A DNA stretch of 64,000 nucleotides from the NCBI RefSeq assembly GCF_023028105.1, contig NZ_CP095491.1, positions 992,001 through 1,056,000 of the forward strand. Direction: 5' to 3'. Origin of the DNA: Halosolutus gelatinilyticus. Its GTDB lineage: Archaea > Halobacteriota > Halobacteria > Halobacteriales > Natrialbaceae. Numbering within the stretch: position 1 is the stretch's first letter; each line of letters starts with the position of its first letter. A program made the position numbers and the translations under genes. The notes beneath the pieces were generated by a model. It saw only the letters and a list, made by a program, of their open reading frames with translations, ran no database searches and was not told where the DNA came from. Below, piece after piece: positions 60,294 through 64,000 of the stretch.

Positions 60294-60315
60294 GACTCAA
60301 AACCGGTTTTGAGTC
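60294..60315. promoter_or_regulatory. operator palindrome upstream of the lipoprotein gene
   Basis: A perfect 22-bp palindrome, gactcaaaacc followed by ggttttgagtc, with core TCAAAA-N4-TTTTGA, lies 43-64 bases before the lipoprotein start. A box reading tacgtacc on the minus strand (60272-60279) lies 17 bases below the core, towards the gene, at the TATA position. The same core and box occur before the regulator gene at 61764-61779. Confidence 0.75.
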
Positions 60316-60343
60316 TCCGCGGCCGACGAACCTTCGACCGGCG

Positions 60344-61159
60344 TCACTCGAGGACGCCCTGCACGTAGAGATGACAGAGCACGAGCGCGGAGATGGCCGT
60401 CGACAGAAACGTCGCGGTGGTACTCAACCCGAACACGGCGAGCCGCACCGTCTCGTTCCCCAGGAGAGGGTACGGTTCGGTCGCCGTACCGAGTTCGCTG
60501 ACGAACACCGCCGTCGCGATCGTCAGCACCAGCCCGACCAGCAGAATCGTGGCCCGTCGCAGGAGCGAGACGATCCCCCAGCTCACCCGGAACGCGGCGA
60601 TCGGACCGTATCCGCCGACGATGGCCGCCGTCGGCGCGAGGACGGACTTGGCCCCGGCGACGACGAGCAGTCCGAATAGCGCGACGGTCCCGAGCAGCCA
60701 GCCGATCGTGGCGGCCATCCCCGACGCTGAAACGGCGAAAACCGCCGTGAGAACGATCTCAACCAGCAATATCCCCGTGACGACGAACCAGATCAGCATC
60801 GTTCCGATCACCGCCGGCGACCGACGAAGCGCGTACGCGACCGCCGTCGTCGGGGCGTACCGGCGATCGGCAATCGCCCCGGCGGCGAGCGTTGCAGCGT
60901 AGCAGTAGACGAACGGTCCGACGGCGAACGTGACGCCGGCGAGCGCGAGTTCGAGGCGAAACGATCCGAGGTGCCCGATAAGCCGGGCGGCCGCGAGCGC
61001 GAGAAACAGAAGCGGGATCGACGGCCGCGACGGGAGCACGCCGAGCGCCCACAGGAACACGTCTCCGATCCCCCGGCGCGCGACGATCGAGTCCACGCCG
61101 CGGCACTCGAGACACGCACAGCCGTCCGTTTCCGTTCGGCGTTTGATCTGTTCGACCAT
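60344..61159 (-). CDS. polytopic membrane protein with N-terminal Cys motif
   Basis: A 271-residue protein with a polar, Cys-containing start (TDGCACLECRG) followed by about seven membrane helices. No catalytic motif is recognised. It may be a transporter component or a signalling membrane protein. It has its own likely promoter (TATA-like tattttta about 30 bases upstream) and lies between the regulator and its probable target on the same strand. Confidence 0.65.
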   Translation of the reverse strand: MVEQIKRRTETDGCACLECRGVDSIVARRGIGDVFLWALGVLPSRPSIPLLFLALAAARLIGHLGSFRLELALAGVTFAVGPFVYCYAATLAAGAIADRRYAPTTAVAYALRRSPAVIGTMLIWFVVTGILLVEIVLTAVFAVSASGMAATIGWLLGTVALFGLLVVAGAKSVLAPTAAIVGGYGPIAAFRVSWGIVSLLRRATILLVGLVLTIATAVFVSELGTATEPYPLLGNETVRLAVFGLSTTATFLSTAISALVLCHLYVQGVLE

Positions 61160-61237
61160 TCACACGAAAGGCGCGTACCGACGCACGTAAAAATACCTGT
61201 AGGTACGGAACTCTCGACCGGCCGTGGGACCCGAGCG

Positions 61238-61702
61238 TTACGCCTCTCCGACGTCGCTCCCGACGATCCAACCGAGAGCGCCCCAAACGATGGCGAGAAT
61301 GCCCGCCGGTCCGACCGCCGACGCGAGGTTCTTCAGGGCCACGCGCAGCCCCGGCTGGTCGTCTTCGGTTCCCAGAAACAGGACCAGCGGCTCGTCGGAA
61401 ACGGTGTAGACGTCCATCTCGCGGCCCTTCTTGGAGTAACAGGTGTCGGCGACCTCGATGAGACCGACCTCCGAGAGGTTTTCGAGGTGGTAGCTGACGC
61501 TCTGGATCGACATCTCGAGTCGGTCGGCCAGGCCGGCGGCCGTCGACGGGCGATCGTTCAGTTCGCGGAACACGGATCGGGCCGTCCCCGAGGACAGCGA
61601 CGCGAGCACGTCGTCCGTCCGTTCGTCGTCGATACACAGCAGCGACGGGTCGCCCGTACGATCGGTCGACGCGTCCGGCGTCGTCGGAAGGAGTCGTGAC
61701 AT
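61238..61702 (-). CDS. ArsR-family-like winged-helix regulator with C-terminal hydrophobic end
   Basis: A 154-residue protein with a winged-helix DNA-binding core (about 30-90). It contains SSGTARSVFRELNDRPSTAAGLADRLEMSIQSVSYHLENLSEVGLIEV, then DTCYSKKGREMDVYTV as the wing. The last 35 residues are hydrophobic (VGPAGILAIVWGALGWIVG), suggesting a membrane-tethered regulator. It probably recognises the TCAAAA-N4-TTTTGA palindrome that lies in its own promoter and in that of the lipoprotein gene (an inference). Confidence 0.85.
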   Translation of the reverse strand: MSRLLPTTPDASTDRTGDPSLLCIDDERTDDVLASLSSGTARSVFRELNDRPSTAAGLADRLEMSIQSVSYHLENLSEVGLIEVADTCYSKKGREMDVYTVSDEPLVLFLGTEDDQPGLRVALKNLASAVGPAGILAIVWGALGWIVGSDVGEA

Positions 61703-61763
61703 AGGTGGCGATATTCGCAGTAGCCGGGGGTTCGCGCTCCCGGTACGTAACTACTGCCGTGGT

Positions 61764-61779
61764 TCAAAATCGATTTTGA
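61764..61779. promoter_or_regulatory. operator palindrome in the regulator promoter
   Basis: A perfect 16-bp palindrome, tcaaaatcgattttga, lies 62-77 bases before the regulator start, with a minus-strand box reading tacgtacc (61742-61749) 14 bases below it. The core and box match those before the lipoprotein gene, which suggests autoregulation by the winged-helix protein. Confidence 0.72.
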
Positions 61780-61864
61780 GTCACGGGGGCGACGGAACGC
61801 GGCGGCTGCTCGCGGCCGCGACGATCGGTATACCCTTTATGCGACGGGCGCGAATCACATTCAC

Positions 61865-62233
61865 ATGAGAGAGCACGTGCCACGCGGAGCGGACGATCCC
61901 GCCGCTCCCGTCAGGCCCGAAGCCGAGGCCGACGCTGCGGACGCGTTTGCCGAGCGGGCGCGGGCCGAACACGGCGACGCGATCCGGGACCTGGTCGCCT
62001 TCGGCGACTCGGTACAGGGCGAGCGCAACATCCACGCCGAGGCCGAGGTGCTGGTCATCCTCGAGGCGGCCGACGAGGTGCGCGAACGGCAACTCGAGCG
62101 ACTCGCGGAGACTGTCGGGATCGAACGCGGCGTCGTCGTTTCGGTGTACGTCCTCCCGGCGGATCGAGTCGACGCGCATGACGAACACCCGCTTCTCCAG
62201 CGAGCGTTCGCGGAAGGGCAATCGTATGTGTAG
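61865..62233 (+). CDS. nucleotidyltransferase-fold protein with altered active site
   Basis: The 122-residue protein has the G-S pair of a minimal nucleotidyltransferase in FGDSVQGERN. The usual SDID acidic pair is replaced by AEAEV, so E-A-E may stand in for D-x-D. A single helix-strand-helix arrangement follows. It may be inactive, or use Glu for metal binding. Its gene is just upstream of the PhnP-like gene, possibly co-transcribed. Confidence 0.6.
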   Translation: MREHVPRGADDPAAPVRPEAEADAADAFAERARAEHGDAIRDLVAFGDSVQGERNIHAEAEVLVILEAADEVRERQLERLAETVGIERGVVVSVYVLPADRVDAHDEHPLLQRAFAEGQSYV

Positions 62234-62275
62234 GCTCGAATCCGAAGCCGAGCGACACGGAGGTCCGACGTGACG

Positions 62276-63100
62276 ATGCGCCTAACGCTGCTCGGAACCG
62301 GCGACACGACCGGCACGCCCACCGTCGGCTGCGACTGTGATACGTGCGAAACCGCCCGCGATCGCGGCGTCGAGCGCACCCGCTTCTCGGTCCACGTCGA
62401 GAACGATCGACGCGGCGAGTCGCTGCTGGTCGACTTCAGCCCCGACTTCCGGTACCAGTTCCTGCGCGACGACGTAGCGCTCCCCGACGCCGCCGTCGTC
62501 ACCCACGTTCACTTCGATCACCTCGACGGCCTCGGCAACGTCTTTCGGGTCTTCGACTCGATCGACATCTACGCGGCCGACGAGACCGATCCCGCGACCG
62601 GCGAGAGCGTCGCCGAGACCGTCCGTTCGGACTACGACTACCTGGATCCGATCGCCGTCCATCCGACCGCGCCGTTCGATCCCGTCGGGATCTGCGGCTT
62701 CGACGTGACGCTCGTACCGGTCGACCACCCGCCGCTGGTCTGTTACGGGCTCGCGATCGAGGACCCCGAAACCGGCGCCAAGCTGTCGATCACGGGCGAC
62801 ACGAGCTACGACGTCCCCGACCGCTCGCGCGAGGCGCTCGCCGATCCCGATCTGCTACTGGCCGACGCCATCGTTCCGGCTCACCTCTGCGAGTACCACC
62901 CGATCGGCGGGCGACACGAAGACCCCGAGGGCGTTCCGCGGACGTTCGGGACGAAACACATGACCCGCGAAGGAGCGCTCGCCCTGGCCGACGACCTGAA
63001 CGCCGATCGGACGCGACTCGTGCACCTCGCCCACTACTACCCGTCCGACGAGGCGTTCGAGGAGCCGCTCGCGATCGACGGCGAGCGGTACGAGCTGTAG
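62276..63100 (+). CDS. PhnP-like metallo-beta-lactamase-fold phosphodiesterase
   Basis: The 274-residue protein has the N-terminal extra Cys cluster GCDCDTCETA (Cys19, Cys21, Cys24), the structural zinc site known in PhnP. The MBL zinc site is HVHFDH (about 77-82), then a second pair in VDHPP and LLADAIVPAHLCEYHP. It probably hydrolyses a cyclic phosphodiester or lipoyl-type substrate. ATG 62276 is chosen over GTG 62270. Confidence 0.85.
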   Translation: MRLTLLGTGDTTGTPTVGCDCDTCETARDRGVERTRFSVHVENDRRGESLLVDFSPDFRYQFLRDDVALPDAAVVTHVHFDHLDGLGNVFRVFDSIDIYAADETDPATGESVAETVRSDYDYLDPIAVHPTAPFDPVGICGFDVTLVPVDHPPLVCYGLAIEDPETGAKLSITGDTSYDVPDRSREALADPDLLLADAIVPAHLCEYHPIGGRHEDPEGVPRTFGTKHMTREGALALADDLNADRTRLVHLAHYYPSDEAFEEPLAIDGERYEL

Positions 63101-63225
63101 TCGACCCTCGCTCCGTCGCCCGAGAGATGTCAGCGCAGTAGTTTCTCAGTTCTCGACTAATATTTTCGCTGTCATACGTTTCGAAAAGAAGTCCATTCAT
63201 TACTGCCAATGTCTTTGGCCAGCGT

Positions 63226-64000
63226 ATGAGTGGCCGCGTCTCATCGATACGGAGCAGAATCGACGGGCTCGACGAACTGCTCCACGGCGGACTCGGTACC
63301 GGCCGGATGTATCTCGTCCAGGGAAAACCGGGAACGGGAAAGACGCTACTCGGAATGCACTTCCTTGAGGAAGGGGTGAGAAACGACGAGACGGTGCTAT
63401 TCATTCACGGCGAGGAGTCGCGCGAGGAGGTCCTTGCGAACGGGAGGGCAGTGGGCGTCGACATCTCCGACGCGGAGTTTCTCGATCTGGGGCCTGACTC
63501 CGACTTCTTCACGGAGGATTACTCGTACGATCTGGTGAACCCGAGCGATATCGAACGGGAACGGTACACCCGTGATATCCACGACGCAATTCGGGAGATC
63601 GACCCGAACCGCGTCGTCATCGATCCGATCACGCAGTTGCGCTACGTCGAGGCGAACGACCACCAGTTCCGGAAGCGGATCCTCTCGTTCATGCGGTTTC
63701 TCAAACAGGGGGAGGTGACCGTCATCACCACGGCGACGCCGTCGCCGGACCAGGAGTACGACATGGAGATTCGATCGCTCAGCGACGGGATCATCGAACT
63801 GGAGTGGGGCGAGAACGGACGCCGAATCGAAGTCTCGAAACACCGCGCGTTCGGACAACGCGAGGGCGATCACGGAATGGAGATCCGCGACACCGGGATC
63901 GAAGTCTATCCGCAGCTACTTCCCAGACAGAACGACCGGTCGTTCGAATCGAGTCTGCTTTGCTCCGGAATCGACGAGCTCGATGACCTGATCGGCGGCG
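63226..64000 (+). CDS. KaiC-like RecA-superfamily ATPase (partial, 3' end outside)
   Basis: A partial gene of 258 codons from ATG 63226, open to the window end. It has Walker A GKPGTGKT at residues 33-40, HGEESREEV (catalytic Glu pair), RVVIDPITQL (Walker B) and TTATPSPDQEYDMEIRSLSDGIIEL. A second repeat starts at the window end (SGIDELDDLIGG), as in two-domain KaiC/RadA-like proteins. Haloarchaeal members often carry a C-terminal signalling domain and act in circadian or stress output, but this end is not visible. Confidence 0.9.
   Translation, partial: MSGRVSSIRSRIDGLDELLHGGLGTGRMYLVQGKPGTGKTLLGMHFLEEGVRNDETVLFIHGEESREEVLANGRAVGVDISDAEFLDLGPDSDFFTEDYSYDLVNPSDIERERYTRDIHDAIREIDPNRVVIDPITQLRYVEANDHQFRKRILSFMRFLKQGEVTVITTATPSPDQEYDMEIRSLSDGIIELEWGENGRRIEVSKHRAFGQREGDHGMEIRDTGIEVYPQLLPRQNDRSFESSLLCSGIDELDDLIGG

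Noticed and set aside
1-64000. CRISPR arrays, rRNA genes, replication origin or complete insertion sequences
   Set aside because: No regularly spaced repeats, rRNA-like sequence, Orc1/Cdc6 gene or intact transposase with terminal repeats were seen.

Overview
The window is chromosomal DNA from an extremely halophilic archaeon (class Halobacteria; genus not determinable here). The evidence is high GC with strong GC at third codon positions, very acidic predicted proteins, archaeal-only genes (proteasome-activating nucleotidase, ribosomal protein S6e, HalOD1, SHOCT and MEDS sensor families), Tat-type lipoprotein leaders, and TATA boxes about 30 bases upstream of near-leaderless starts (pan, acn, the 58-residue membrane peptide at 15462). 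There is no rRNA or CRISPR array; one tRNA, Arg(CCG), lies at 29790-29861.

Layout. 1-9450: pan, small membrane proteins, an M3 oligoendopeptidase, a Tat-exported GH16 glucanase with a CBM6-like module, an M28 peptidase and uppP. 9451-15830 is compositionally mixed and poor in core genes: a methyltransferase, small membrane proteins, a frameshifted MEDS histidine kinase with its response regulator, a multi-hairpin element, short peptides and a transposase remnant. 15900-28800: lipoproteins, a NifU-type scaffold, an 850-residue multi-PAS kinase, truA, a sulfatase-fold hydrolase, a cupin, an aldolase, a DCC protein and a PD-(D/E)XK-like protein. 28800-37340: a DUF892 protein, tRNA-Arg, a ribosomal/DUF cluster, a TetR-MATE efflux pair with an operator, and a beta-CASP nuclease carrying a double-hairpin insert. 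37350-46100: a DUF192 lipoprotein, a GT-C-like membrane protein, a GT2-GtrA pair, a CPA2-type antiporter with UspA domains, and a flavin amine oxidase. 46100-54100: a luciferase-like oxidoreductase disrupted by a 58-base double-hairpin insertion, aconitase, dUTPase, gnd, and a 216-base cloverleaf-like inverted-repeat element. 54100-64000: a DHH phosphoesterase, a stress cluster (three UspA proteins plus a GNAT), an AAA ATPase with a His-rich tail, an ArsR-like regulator and its probable target joined by a shared palindromic operator, a PhnP-like hydrolase, and a KaiC-like ATPase cut by the window end.

The most unusual signal is a set of palindromic elements. A precise 58-base double hairpin splits an oxidoreductase gene. 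A double hairpin of about 60 bases sits in frame inside the beta-CASP nuclease. A perfect 19-base inverted repeat encloses three further stems between gnd and the DHH gene. A fourth structured region at 14275-14364 has mutually exclusive stems. Together they suggest small palindromic insertion elements comparable in concept to the palindromic elements of Rickettsia; this is an inference that genome-wide comparison could test. A second notable system is the TCAAAA-N4-TTTTGA operator pair, which links an ArsR-type regulator to a lipoprotein gene.
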